Source: Planctomycetota bacterium
GTDB lineage: Bacteria > Planctomycetota > PLA2 > JAEUHO01
Assembly: GCA_030065025.1 (NCBI GenBank)
Contig: JASJDY010000033.1
Span: 1 to 47,993, forward strand
DNA length: 47,993 nucleotides
Reading direction: 5' to 3'
The position numbers and the translations under genes were made by a program. Position 1 is the stretch's first letter, and each line of letters opens with the position of its first letter. Below, piece after piece: positions 1-7,967 of this stretch. The notes under the pieces are model-generated. The model saw only the letters and a list, made by a program, of their open reading frames with translations, was not told the DNA's origin and ran no database searches.

Positions 1-114
1 CAATACGGGGATCCGTAGGGGCGGCTGGGAGACCTTCGCGAAGCGAAGGGCGAGTCTGCGCCCGACCCGTTCAATCGCCAGGGCCCCCACGCCCGCGCAC
101 CCAGTGCGCATTCC

Positions 115-156
115 AAAAAAAAAGAGCCCGAAGCGTGGTTGCCCACGCTTCGGGCT
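115..156 (-). terminator. intrinsic (rho-independent) terminator
   Basis: Read on the minus strand, a perfect 14-bp GC-rich stem (156-143 with 138-125) with a GCAA tetraloop is followed after one C by nine T residues (123-115). This is a textbook factor-independent terminator. It ends the minus-strand transcript that begins near 1260. On the plus strand the A-tract precedes the hairpin, so it would not work in that direction. Confidence 0.92.
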
Positions 157-1230
157 AACGAAGCCTGACGAAGGAGTTGATCAGCAGCATCGCTTCGGTC
201 CTCCAGAGTCTTGAGGCTCCGGGTGAATGCTTCCACCGCCTCGCGGCGGCTTCTGCCGGCTCTCATGAGGTTGCGCGGCCCTTCGAGGACACCTGCGCAC
301 CCACCTAGGGCGGGTATTGGTTCCGCCCGACCCGTACGACGTTTCTACGCCCCTCGGGTACTCAGCAAGTGCGCCGTCCCTCAGCCGAAGCTGAGGGCGG
401 CCCTCCATGGACTTCCGCTCCTCTTCAGAGCTCGATCACCGGGACCCCGCGCCGTCCCGCCGGTTGCCCGGCAAGTCAGACGACACTTCCTCTCCTGGAC
501 TTCTCGTGCCCTACGACACAGTCTCAGGCCAGCGGATCCGTTTGCCGGCAGCGGATCCCTCCGCCACCGCGTGCCACGTGCGGGGTTTGGCTACCCCCTT
601 CGCGACGTACACCACCGGCCCTCCCGATGCGTCAAGCGCATCGGAGCGTCCCTGGGCTTCACCCTTCAAGGAGTTCCCCTCATCACGATCGGTGCCCCTC
701 TCGGAGCCCTTGCCCTCCTGCCGTTACCGCGCCGCGCCTGCGCCTCCCCGGAGGGCAGCGAGTGCGACGTTGGCCGGCTTCAGGGCCTTGTTCCCGTGAC
801 GAGTCCGTGCTGACACCGTTCCCACCGAAGTGGTCACGGCCGTCGATCCCTTCTTGGGGTTCGCCCCTCCAGAGCGTGCTCCCGTTCGACCTGGCGCTCA
901 CTTTTGATCGCGGCGCCTCCCCCCTCGCCCTCGGGCGGCTTGACGTTTAGGCCCGCCCGGGCCTCGGGGTATCACGGTTCGAACGAGTCGGACAGTCCAT
1001 CTCTGGACCGCCAGCTCTCCTGGGGTTCTCTACCTTTCGACGACTCGGCGCTCCGTTCGCCGTTCCTCGGGGCGGGCTTATTGCTTCGCCTCACGCGCGC
1101 GCTCACATGATTTGCAATCACGCGCGATCTATGCCCCTCGGTCGCGGCGCAACACCACAGCCCGGGCGTGCTGCCCGGCGCCGGCGCCCATCGGTCTACG
1201 ATTGTTGACCTCGTCCGTTCGTCAGTGCTT

Positions 1231-1259
1231 GTTTGTCAAAGAGCGTCGCGTTTGCGACG
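1231..1259 (-). promoter_or_regulatory. boxB-hairpin plus boxA antitermination leader
   Basis: On the minus strand a 6-bp hairpin CGTCGC-AAAC-GCGACG (1259-1244) runs directly into GCTCTTTGACAAAC (1244-1231). This closely resembles the boxA core of rRNA leaders (GCTCTTTAACAA in E. coli), and the order boxB then boxA is that of rrn leaders. An A/T-rich tract lies just upstream (about 1303-1311), but I cannot assign -35/-10 boxes with confidence. BoxA recruits NusB/NusE so that long untranslated RNAs escape Rho. This fits the untranslated transcript that follows. Confidence 0.6.
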
Positions 1260-1260
1260 G

Positions 1261-1660
1261 CAGCACTAGAGCAACGTGGGGACCAAACGACTCCACTTTC
1301 GAAAAAAAATTCTTCACCGCGCCAATGCACTGAATTCACGCGTTCCAGGCTGCGAAAGTCCCAACGTGCTCAGAACCTCCACAATGTGCGGAAGCGTCAC
1401 ATGGGGCCCCATCACCCCATCCCGATCGTGGAAGGCGGGTGGAGAAAAGACGCAACCCGATTGCGCACAACGCGTTGGCGCATGGGAAGGCCCGGGACAC
1501 ATGATGGGAAGCGAGTTGCCCATGCACTCCACCCCCATTCTCCCGGTTGATTCCACAACGAACCGTCACGTCCACGGCACGCGCACTTTCACGCGGGCTA
1601 CACGTCGTCCACGGAGCCCTTTGACCCGGGCCTTACGCAGGATTCACGCGAACGAGAGCG
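1261..1660. other. intergenic region without recognisable gene
   Basis: About 400 bp lie between the minus-strand ncRNA leader and the end of the NtrC-type regulator. Overlapping frames of 80-150 codons are open on both strands, but none has a plausible ribosome site, a protein-like composition or a recognisable domain. The segment next to 1300 is A/T-rich and probably holds the ncRNA promoter. I see no hairpin plus T-tract for the regulator gene that ends at 1661. Confidence 0.4.
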
Positions 1661-3043
1661 CTACCGGAAGTCTTCCCGGCGCAGGCCGTGCGTCTGCATC
1701 TTGCTGTAGAGCGTGCGGCGGTTGACGCCCGCGTGCTCCGCGGCGCGGCCGAGCTGGCCCTGGTAGCGCTTGAGGAGCCGCTTGAGGTACTCGCGCTCCA
1801 CGGCGCTCCGGACCCGCTGCACGACGGCGAACAGGGGCTCGTCGAGGTCGAAGCTGGGGACGCTCGTGCGGCGCAGCTCCCCGCGCTTCAGGCGCTCGGG
1901 GAGGTCCGCCTCCACGAGGCGAGGGCCGTGCGTGAGGATGATCGCCCGCTCGATGACGTTCTCGAGCTCGCGGACGTTGCCGGGCCACGGATAGTCCTTG
2001 AGGCGGTTCGTGGCCACGGCGTCGAAGCCGAGGACGTCCGGGCGTCCCAGGCGATCTGCAAACTTCTCCCGGAAGACCTCGGCCAGGAGGGGGATGTCCT
2101 CGGGCCGGTCGCGGAGCGGCGGAATCTGCAGCTGGACGACGTTCAGGCGGTAGTACAGGTCCTCGCGGAACGTCCCGGCCGCGACGGCATCCTCGAGGCT
2201 GGCATTCGTGGCCGCCACGATGCGGGCGTCGACCTTCATGGTCTGGGTGCCGCCCACCCGCCGGATCTCCATCTGCTGCAGGACGCGCAGGAGCTTCACC
2301 TGCATGCCGTAGGAGATCGTGCCGAGCTCGTCGAGGAAGAGGGTCCCCCCCGAGGCCAACTCGAAGTAGCCCTTCTTGTCCTGGACGGCACCGGTGAACG
2401 AGCCGCGCTCGTGACCGAACAGCTCGCTCTCGAGCAGCGTCTCGGTCAGCGCCCCGCAGTTGATCGTGAAGAACTCGCCGTCCTTGCGCCGGGACTGGCG
2501 GTGGATCGCCGCGGCAACGAGCTCCTTGCCCGTCCCGGTCTCGCCGGTGATGAGGACGGGGCTGTCCGTCTGGGCGAACTTGGGGATGAGATCGAAGAGC
2601 TCGAGCATCCGCGCGTTGCGGCTGTTGAGGTCCTCGAACTTGTAGCCGTGGAGCGGGATGTCGTAGCTCTCGGCGTCGTCGTCTACGGGACGGGGGTGGT
2701 GATCGCGCAGGTCCTGCTCGACGGCGGCGACCAGCAGGCCCACGTCCTCCGGACCACTGCCTTCGGGCGGCAGGTCGAGGAGAGCCGTCTTCGGGAACTC
2801 CAACTGGACCATCTCGCGGAAGGGCCCCACGCCGACACCGGCGCCTTCGACGTCGAGGATCACGGCGCCGATGGCCACGCCGCGCCCGCTGTCGGCCCGG
2901 GCCTGCGCCTCGCTGAGGTTCTCGAGCGCGACGCCGCAATCGGAGGCGGCTCGTACACGGATCCCACGCCGCGTCAGGTGCGCCTTGAGGCGCTGGCCGG
3001 TGGGTCCGCCTCCCCCGACGATCATGACGATGGGCCGAGCCAA
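1661..3043 (-). CDS. sigma-54-dependent transcriptional activator (NtrC family) with degenerate receiver
   Basis: A 460-residue enhancer-binding protein that would hydrolyse ATP to open sigma-54 RNA polymerase promoters. Residues 1-115 resemble a receiver domain, but the N-terminal acidic pair is replaced by a Gly-rich VGGGG stretch. Asp-64 (VILDVEG) is the only obvious phospho-acceptor candidate. The AAA+ domain (about 135-380) has Walker A GETGTGKE (167-174), the sigma-54 contact loop as GSFTGA (214-219, usually GAFTGA), Walker B GGTLFLDE (232-239) and the R-finger region. A Fis-type helix-turn-helix occupies about 431-456. The chosen start is TTG at 3043, preceded by GGAGGAGG on the minus strand. 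An in-frame ATG at 3025 is the alternative. No sensor kinase is adjacent, so its signal and targets are unknown. Confidence 0.93.
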   Translation of the reverse strand: MARPIVMIVGGGGPTGQRLKAHLTRRGIRVRAASDCGVALENLSEAQARADSGRGVAIGAVILDVEGAGVGVGPFREMVQLEFPKTALLDLPPEGSGPEDVGLLVAAVEQDLRDHHPRPVDDDAESYDIPLHGYKFEDLNSRNARMLELFDLIPKFAQTDSPVLITGETGTGKELVAAAIHRQSRRKDGEFFTINCGALTETLLESELFGHERGSFTGAVQDKKGYFELASGGTLFLDELGTISYGMQVKLLRVLQQMEIRRVGGTQTMKVDARIVAATNASLEDAVAAGTFREDLYYRLNVVQLQIPPLRDRPEDIPLLAEVFREKFADRLGRPDVLGFDAVATNRLKDYPWPGNVRELENVIERAIILTHGPRLVEADLPERLKRGELRRTSVPSFDLDEPLFAVVQRVRSAVEREYLKRLLKRYQGQLGRAAEHAGVNRRTLYSKMQTHGLRREDFR

Positions 3044-3220
3044 AGGCGACCCTCCTCCCGCTCACACTCGCTGCGCGTCCCCGTCTCCGCACACGCGAGC
3101 CTGCGGAGGTTACCGCTCGCGCGAGATGCGTTCAAGTCGGTCGGGCCGTGCATGTGTCGGCGAAACGTCTTTCCCGAATCCCGCGTGCGCGTGTTTCGGA
3201 ATCGTGCTTGACTCGTGCGC

Positions 3221-3706
3221 ATGATCGAACCTGACGTGCTGACTTCGTACACCATCGAGCGCCGCTTTCCCGTCACCGCCGAGCGCTTGTTCCAGGCGTT
3301 CACCGATGAAGAGGAGCTGAAGGGCTGGGTCTGGGGTGAGAACGGCGGCGTCACGAAGGCCCAGGTGAGCCTGGAGTCGGGCGGGCCGTACCACGTCGTG
3401 GCAAAGAACACGTGCCCCGACTGGCCGCATCCTCAGATCGCCATGCGCGGGATGGTGCTGTTCGTGGTGCCGGGGCGCCGGCTGATCCACACGCTGCACT
3501 GGGACGCGTTCGTCGGCTACAACGCCGAGGGCAGGCACCCGATCGACGAGGTGATCGCGATCGACATCGAGCCGGACGGCGACCAGTGCACCCTGCGGTA
3601 CACCCACCAGGGCATCCCGGACGACGGCCAGTCGGCGCCGCTCCACGAGAGCAGCGTTCGGGAGACCTTCGACGTGCTGGAGAAGCGTCTCACGGCCGAG
3701 AGCTAG
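3221..3706 (+). CDS. AHSA1/SRPBCC-family protein
   Basis: About 161 residues with the START/Bet v1-like fold of the activator-of-Hsp90 homologue group. The N-terminus carries the typical IERRFPVTAERLFQAFTD strand-helix segment (about 11-28). The middle reads GGPYHVV, and the C-terminal helix is SSVRETFDVLEKRL. Such proteins bind small hydrophobic ligands or act in stress responses, and their substrates are rarely known. I chose ATG 3221. A GTG two codons earlier (3215) is equally open, and no clear Shine-Dalgarno sequence precedes either. The gene is divergent from the sigma-54 activator across about 170 bp, so shared regulation is possible but not shown. Confidence 0.85.
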   Translation: MIEPDVLTSYTIERRFPVTAERLFQAFTDEEELKGWVWGENGGVTKAQVSLESGGPYHVVAKNTCPDWPHPQIAMRGMVLFVVPGRRLIHTLHWDAFVGYNAEGRHPIDEVIAIDIEPDGDQCTLRYTHQGIPDDGQSAPLHESSVRETFDVLEKRLTAES

Positions 3707-3785
3707 GCCTCTGGGGCCGGTCGGTCGCCATTTCCTCCGCCGCCGCGGCTACCGGAGTAAACTCCCCGGTCCAAGTCGAGAGCGT

Positions 3786-3863
3786 CGGGGCGTGGCGCAG
3801 ATTTGGTAGCGCGCCTGAATGGGGTTCAGGAGGTCGCTGGTTCGAGTCCAGTCGCCCCGACCA
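3786..3863 (+). tRNA. tRNA-Pro (anticodon GGG)
   Basis: A complete cloverleaf of 78 nt. The acceptor CGGGGCG (3786-3792) pairs with CGCCCCG (3853-3859), followed by A and an encoded CCA (3861-3863). The D-arm is GCGC/GCGC. The anticodon stem CCTGA/TCAGG encloses the loop ATGGGGT, which gives anticodon GGG after U33 and reads the proline codon CCC. The T-arm is CTGG-TTCGAGT-CCAG. Starting with C1 paired to G72 is usual for bacterial tRNA-Pro. Confidence 0.96.
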
Positions 3864-3872
3864 TACTCATAC

Positions 3873-3912
3873 GCGACCCCTGTGAGCGCCCGTCCGGCGA
3901 CGCAGGGGTCGC
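3873..3912 (+). terminator. hairpin after tRNA-Pro, probable terminator
   Basis: A perfect 10-bp stem GCGACCCCTG/CAGGGGTCGC with a 20-nt loop begins nine bases after the tRNA CCA end and is followed by a weak T-containing stretch (CGTCTTTCG). Position and stability suggest tRNA transcript termination, but the poor T-tract leaves this uncertain. The bases from here to 4194 hold no gene I can support. Confidence 0.5.
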
Positions 3913-4194
3913 CGTCTTTCGCCCTCCAGGCGTCCCACGTGCCCGCGTGCGCCCTAGCGGTCCGGAAGCGGTCTCGTACCACCTCCGGGGTTCGGCGGCA
4001 GCTGAGCGAGGGCGTCGCTGCCCAGCGGCCCCTCGCCGATGAGCAGCCAGGAGCTGAGCTACGCACACGCGGACCCTGCGGGCGTGTTGTAGCCAGGCCC
4101 GCGCCTCCGGGAACGGATCTTGCGCGCCCCCGCTGAGAGGCCCACGACGGTCCGCAGGGGGACTTGGTGGGCCGAGAGAGTACGATCGCGTTCG

Positions 4195-7100
4195 ATGAGT
4201 CTGGCTCGATCGCCACGTGACCTCGCGGGCCTCCTACAGCGGCACGGAGCCGTGGCAGCCATCCTGTTCCTCGTATGTGTGCTGAATCCGTCCGCGGCGC
4301 CGGCGAAGCCCAACGAGACCTTCGACGCGCGCGGATTGGTGGCCCGCTACACGTTCGAGGAAGGAACGGGATCCACGCTCCGGGATCACAGCGGCAAGGG
4401 CCATCACGGGCGCATCCGGGGCGCGACCTGGGTCGACACGCCCATGGGCGGCGCACTGCAGTTCAACGGTCGGGATGCCCTGACCGACCTGGGCCGGCCC
4501 CGCGGTCTCAACCTGGATGGCGACCTGACCATCGAGGTGTGGCTGCGTGCATCCCTCGCCACAGTGAAGCGCGGCACACAGCCCTTGATCTTCGGCATGA
4601 ACGCCGGCCCAACGAAGACCCGCAACTACAACCTGCGGATCGATCACAAGCAACGCCTCCGGTTCGAGTGGGGCGACGGAGAGGCCGGGAGCTTCGTATC
4701 GACCTCCGCTGGGTTCCTCGACGGAACCTGGCGCTACGTCGCCGTGGTCGTCGACTCGGGTAGCGGCGTGCACGTGTTCGTCGACGGCAGCCTCGTGCAC
4801 ACGCAACGGGCCTCGATGCCGATCGTGGCGCGTCCGCCGCAGAACGTGACGATCGGGGGCTGGGGGCCGGGCTTCTTCCAGGGTGAGATCGCCGAGCTCA
4901 GGCTCTTCAACCGCGCCCTGTCGACGGGCGAGATCCGGAAGCACGCGGGCCGCGCCCCCGACTCGATCAAGGCGGCCCTGCGACTGCATCCCTCCCACGA
5001 CGTCCGCGGCAAGCGGGTGCACTGCGACGTGTTCGTAGAGTCAGGCGCTGCGCGGAATCCGTGGCTGGAGATCCGGCTCACAGACGCGCGCTCCGGTCGA
5101 GCGCTGGCGTCGACGAAGCGGAAGCTGGGAGCGCGGGGCAAACCGGTCTCCCACTCGTGGCAGCGCGTGTCCATCCCGGCAGAGATCCCGGCAGAGGGGA
5201 TCGTGCGAGCGGACGCGAGGTTGCTCGACGGACGGGGAAAGGAACTGGCGCGCCACGCGGTAATCCGGGAGCTCGCGCCGCGATGGCTGACGGCCGGGGC
5301 CGGCGCGTCGAACGAAGTCCTGCCACCCTGGACCCCTTGTGTGACTCGGAAGGAGAAGGGTCGGGTCACGGTCGACGTGTGGGGCCGGAAGCACCGCTTC
5401 GGTCGCGGCCCCCTGCTGGAATCCCTGACGAGCGGTGGTGCAGAGCTGCTCGCTGCGCCCATTCGTTTGCAGGCTGCGGCGGGCGGTCGCGCCTTGCGAT
5501 GGAAGTGGAATCCCCCGAAGCTCGTGGACTCCGAGGCGCATCGGGTGGTCATCCGGCAGAGCGCCGTGGCTGGCGGTCTCCGTCTCACCTTGGACACGCA
5601 ACTCGAGTACGACGGCCTGTTGTGGACCGAGGCGCGACTCCGTACGCGCCGGGCCATCGAGATCGATCGGCTGGCCCTGGAGATCCCCCTGCCGGCCGAT
5701 CAGGCAACGCTGCTCAACGTCTGGCGGGATCGAACCGCGCACGCGGGCCTCCTGAAGACGGATTTCGCCCACGCGTTCGCGCCGCTCCTGTGGATCGGGA
5801 ACGAGGAGCGGGGGCTGAGCTTCTGCGCCGAGTCGGATCAGTTCTGGGCGCTGGCCGATCCGGATCGCGCCCTCGAGGTCCAGCGCGTCGGCGACGAAAC
5901 CCGACTGCGACTCAACTTCGTGACGCGGCCCAGCAGGCTGGCACCGGGTCGGCCCTGGACGTATGCCTTCGGACTGCAGGGAACGCCCGTGCGTCCGATC
6001 GTCAAGAGCTACTGGGACCTTCGCGTCCACCGGATGCCCGTGTACAGCCGCGAGCTGGAGTGGCCCAAGCGGACGATCGGCGACACGCCGGCGCTCCAGC
6101 ACTACGCCGAACGTGGCGCACGCGCCCTGATCGCCTGGGAGTGGTGTGACGCGTTCTCGTACATGCTGCCGCTCGGGCGCGAGAAGTCCTTCCGCGCCCT
6201 CGTGGCCGCAATGGATGCACGCAGCCTGAAGGTGCTGCCGTACTCCATCGGGTTTCTCCTGAGTGATCGCGCACCAGAGTTCGACGGCTGGTCCGATGAG
6301 TTCCTACGTGAACCGCGGAGGGAGTTTCCCAGTCTCGGACCCGTCCTTCAGGACATCCCGCAGTCGATGTACTTCACGTGCCCCAACGGCCTCTGGAAGG
6401 ACTTCGCCGTTGCGATGGCGGCGCGCTGCATGCAGGAGTATGGAGCCGGCGGCGTCTACCTGGACACGACCACGAGGCCGTTCGCCTGCCAGAACGGGTG
6501 TCACGGCTGTGGGTACACTGCGCCGGACGGCCGGCGCGTATCGACCTACCCGGTGCGAGGGGCGCGTGAGCTCATGAGGCGACTGCGCACGGCGGTCAAG
6601 GCATGCGATGCCGACGGGATTGTCGACGTGCATCCGTTCGACTGCTTGAACGTGCCCGCCCTGGCATACGCCGACGGCATGTGGATCGGCGAGCATCTGA
6701 GGCGCGTACCTCACAAGATCGACGCGCTGCCCCTCGACCGCTTCCGAACCGAGATCCTTGGACGCAACCTCGGGATCCCCTCCGACCTGCTCTACTACCG
6801 GCTGGCCGACTACGAGGCCTGCCTCGCCCTCGCGCTGCTGCACGACGTGCCGGTTCGCAGCGAGAAGGACGCCGATATCGACATTCTGGCGCAGGTCTAC
6901 CGCATTCGGGACGCGTTTGGCTGTCGGGAGTCAGAGTTCGCGGGGTACTGGGAGGTCGGCAACCGCATCCGCGTGTCTGGTCGGGACTGCCACGCGAGCT
7001 ATTGGAAGCATCCGAAACACGGTGTGCTGGTCGTGATCTCGAACCTCTCGAAAGAGACGACGAAGCTCGAGATCACGTTCGACCTTGCCGCCCTGGGCAT

Positions 7101-7221
7101 CGGCTCCGCCGTCTCGGCCTACGACGAACGCCGCGGCAAGCCGCTACCTCTTACGGGCGGGACCCTCCAGTTGGCGCTGCCCTCGCAGCAGTGGACGCTC
7201 GTGCGGATTCCACGCCGTTGA
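4195..7221 (+). CDS. secreted LamG-domain protein with glycoside-hydrolase-like (DUF6067-type) domain
   Basis: About 1008 residues from ATG 4195. The frame stays open upstream to a TTG at 4120, but the ATG puts a clean signal peptide at the N-terminus (hydrophobic AVAAILFLVCVLNP, cleavage near APA). Residues about 45-245 form a LamG/concanavalin-like fold (VARYTFEEGTG... GEIAELRLFNRAL), typical of carbohydrate-binding modules in planctomycetes. The C-terminal half (about 350-1000) resembles DUF6067, a GH123-like glycoside hydrolase group (LWIGNEERGLSFCAESD, FGLQGTPVRP). Near 750-775 a GGVYLDTTTRPF segment followed by a Cys cluster CQNGCHGCG may be catalytic or structural. It is probably an exported polysaccharide-degrading or -binding enzyme. 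The substrate is unknown, and the family assignment is from memory of motifs. Confidence 0.85.
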   Translation: MSLARSPRDLAGLLQRHGAVAAILFLVCVLNPSAAPAKPNETFDARGLVARYTFEEGTGSTLRDHSGKGHHGRIRGATWVDTPMGGALQFNGRDALTDLGRPRGLNLDGDLTIEVWLRASLATVKRGTQPLIFGMNAGPTKTRNYNLRIDHKQRLRFEWGDGEAGSFVSTSAGFLDGTWRYVAVVVDSGSGVHVFVDGSLVHTQRASMPIVARPPQNVTIGGWGPGFFQGEIAELRLFNRALSTGEIRKHAGRAPDSIKAALRLHPSHDVRGKRVHCDVFVESGAARNPWLEIRLTDARSGRALASTKRKLGARGKPVSHSWQRVSIPAEIPAEGIVRADARLLDGRGKELARHAVIRELAPRWLTAGAGASNEVLPPWTPCVTRKEKGRVTVDVWGRKHRFGRGPLLESLTSGGAELLAAPIRLQAAAGGRALRWKWNPPKLVDSEAHRVVIRQSAVAGGLRLTLDTQLEYDGLLWTEARLRTRRAIEIDRLALEIPLPADQATLLNVWRDRTAHAGLLKTDFAHAFAPLLWIGNEERGLSFCAESDQFWALADPDRALEVQRVGDETRLRLNFVTRPSRLAPGRPWTYAFGLQGTPVRPIVKSYWDLRVHRMPVYSRELEWPKRTIGDTPALQHYAERGARALIAWEWCDAFSYMLPLGREKSFRALVAAMDARSLKVLPYSIGFLLSDRAPEFDGWSDEFLREPRREFPSLGPVLQDIPQSMYFTCPNGLWKDFAVAMAARCMQEYGAGGVYLDTTTRPFACQNGCHGCGYTAPDGRRVSTYPVRGARELMRRLRTAVKACDADGIVDVHPFDCLNVPALAYADGMWIGEHLRRVPHKIDALPLDRFRTEILGRNLGIPSDLLYYRLADYEACLALALLHDVPVRSEKDADIDILAQVYRIRDAFGCRESEFAGYWEVGNRIRVSGRDCHASYWKHPKHGVLVVISNLSKETTKLEITFDLAALGIGSAVSAYDERRGKPLPLTGGTLQLALPSQQWTLVRIPRR

Positions 7222-7332
7222 GCAGGCAACTGGCCTTCAGGACGAACATGCCCTGTACGTTCCGGCACAGCCTCCACGGCGGGATCCCGGAGGCGTGCGC
7301 GGAGTTGGAGGCCGCAGACGCCTTCATCTCCA

Positions 7333-7391
7333 GCCTCACCGCCCACAAGACGGGTCGCGTACATGTATCGACTCGGGCCGCCCCGACCACC
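7333..7391 (+). repeat. direct repeat, copy 1 (flanks small membrane gene)
   Basis: This copy pairs with 7774-7832. The last 42 bases match at 38 of 42 positions by eye and the first 17 bases match more loosely. Both copies end in a stretch resembling a tRNA T-arm and acceptor end (ATCGACTCGGG-GCCCCGACCACC), reminiscent of the tRNA-Pro 3' end at 3830-3863. The gene at 7488 sits between the two copies. Confidence 0.7.
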
Positions 7392-7393
7392 TA

Positions 7394-7421
7394 CGAGCCC
7401 CGCCCTAGCGGACGGGGCTCG
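7394..7421 (+). terminator. GC-rich hairpin, possible terminator
   Basis: A 9-bp perfect stem (CGAGCCCCG with CGGGGCTCG) has a 10-nt loop and no T-tract. It lies downstream of the LamG gene and just after repeat copy 1. It may help end the LamG transcript or be part of the repeat structure. Apart from this hairpin and the repeat, the 266 bp between 7222 and 7487 show nothing I can name. Confidence 0.35.
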
Positions 7422-7487
7422 CTCCATGTCCCGCGTCGACGGCCACTGCATCGCTGCGTCCCGTTGAGCGCGTATAGGATCGGTCGT

Positions 7488-7757
7488 GTGGAGACGAGCA
7501 AGCGAACCACCACGCACTGGGTCTACGGCATCTTCGGGATCGTCGCACTCATCATCAGCATTACGGGCTTCTTCGGCTGGCCGCGTCCGTTTGATCCCGA
7601 AGCGTGGTCGCACTCGCTGGCGCTTGCTGCGATCGGCCTGTGCCTGGTGTGGCAGCTCGCCGTCCCCCAGTCCGGGTGGTTGCCTCAGACGGTTGGCGTG
7701 GCGCTGATCATCACCGCCTTGGTGATTCACTTCGCTGAGGTTCCTTGGCCCTTCTGA
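7488..7757 (+). CDS. small membrane protein, three predicted TM segments
   Basis: 89 residues from GTG 7488, with AGGA eight bases upstream. The frame is open further upstream but loses protein character there. Three hydrophobic segments are evident: YGIFGIVALIISITGFFGW, SLALAAIGLCLVWQLAV and TVGVALIITALVIHFA. No family is recognised. The gene is enclosed by two roughly 59-bp direct repeats, which makes it look like a small cassette. It is probably an inner-membrane protein of unknown role. Confidence 0.65.
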   Translation: METSKRTTTHWVYGIFGIVALIISITGFFGWPRPFDPEAWSHSLALAAIGLCLVWQLAVPQSGWLPQTVGVALIITALVIHFAEVPWPF

Positions 7758-7773
7758 AGGCCTCACACAGCCG

Positions 7774-7832
7774 GCCTCGGCGCCCGCAGCACGGGTCGCG
7801 CACGTGTATCGACTCGGGTCGCCCCAACCACC
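7774..7832 (+). repeat. direct repeat, copy 2
   Basis: Second copy of the element at 7333-7391. The core 7791-7832 differs at four of 42 positions. It begins 16 bases after the stop of the 89-residue membrane protein gene and lies upstream of the methyltransferase gene. Confidence 0.7.
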
Positions 7833-7967
7833 CGTTCAGGCGACCGACGTGAGCGGCCGTGAGGCCATCGACCAATCGCTTGTTCCTCTCTGCTTCTCTC
7901 GCTCAGCCCCTTGACGGCCCATCACGCCGCGCCGCTCCGAGAGCCGCTCGCGTGCCATGATGACCCG

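Larger units (their letters stand above)
115..1260 (-). ncRNA. putative long structured non-coding RNA (about 1.1 kb)
   Basis: The minus strand runs from a boxB/boxA-like leader (1231-1259) to a strong intrinsic terminator (115-156), and no minus-strand reading frame between them exceeds about 75 codons. It is full of stable RNA hairpins. Minus-sense 397-378 is an 8-bp stem closed by a cUUCGg loop. 833-822 is a second UUCG hairpin. 249-236 is a 5-bp stem with a GCGA (GNRA) loop. 644-624 is an 8-bp perfect stem. 558-534 has 7-bp GGATCCG/CGGATCC arms. UUCG and GNRA loops arise only when the minus strand is read. I see no conserved 16S or 23S landmarks, no RNase P or tmRNA signature and no group II domain V. 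The plus-strand open frames of 130-200 codons here look like by-products of high GC. The RNA class is unknown to me. The boundaries are inferred from leader and terminator. Confidence 0.6.

Noticed and set aside
211-950. Plus-strand open frames of 130-200 codons at 211-950
   Set aside because: Three overlapping frames are open at once, all rich in Arg, Pro and Ser, with no ribosome site or domain. They are antisense to the structured minus-strand RNA, whose UUCG/GNRA loops, leader and terminator explain the region better.
1-1260. rRNA gene or rRNA fragment
   Set aside because: The leader suggested rRNA, but I found none of the universal 16S/23S stretches (for example GTGCCAGCAGCCGCGG or the alpha-sarcin loop region), and the unit is too short for 16S.
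115-1260. Group II intron or retroelement
   Set aside because: There is no reverse transcriptase frame and no domain V-like hairpin with the AGC triad near the 3' end. It cannot be fully excluded without a covariance search.
1688-3211. 507-codon plus-strand frame
   Set aside because: It is antisense to the sigma-54 activator and made of low-complexity charged sequence, whereas the minus strand shows a full AAA+ domain.
7774-7832. Integron attC site
   Set aside because: The flanking repeats resemble cassette boundaries, but I see no RYYYAAC/GTTRRRY pair in the right places and no integrase in the window.
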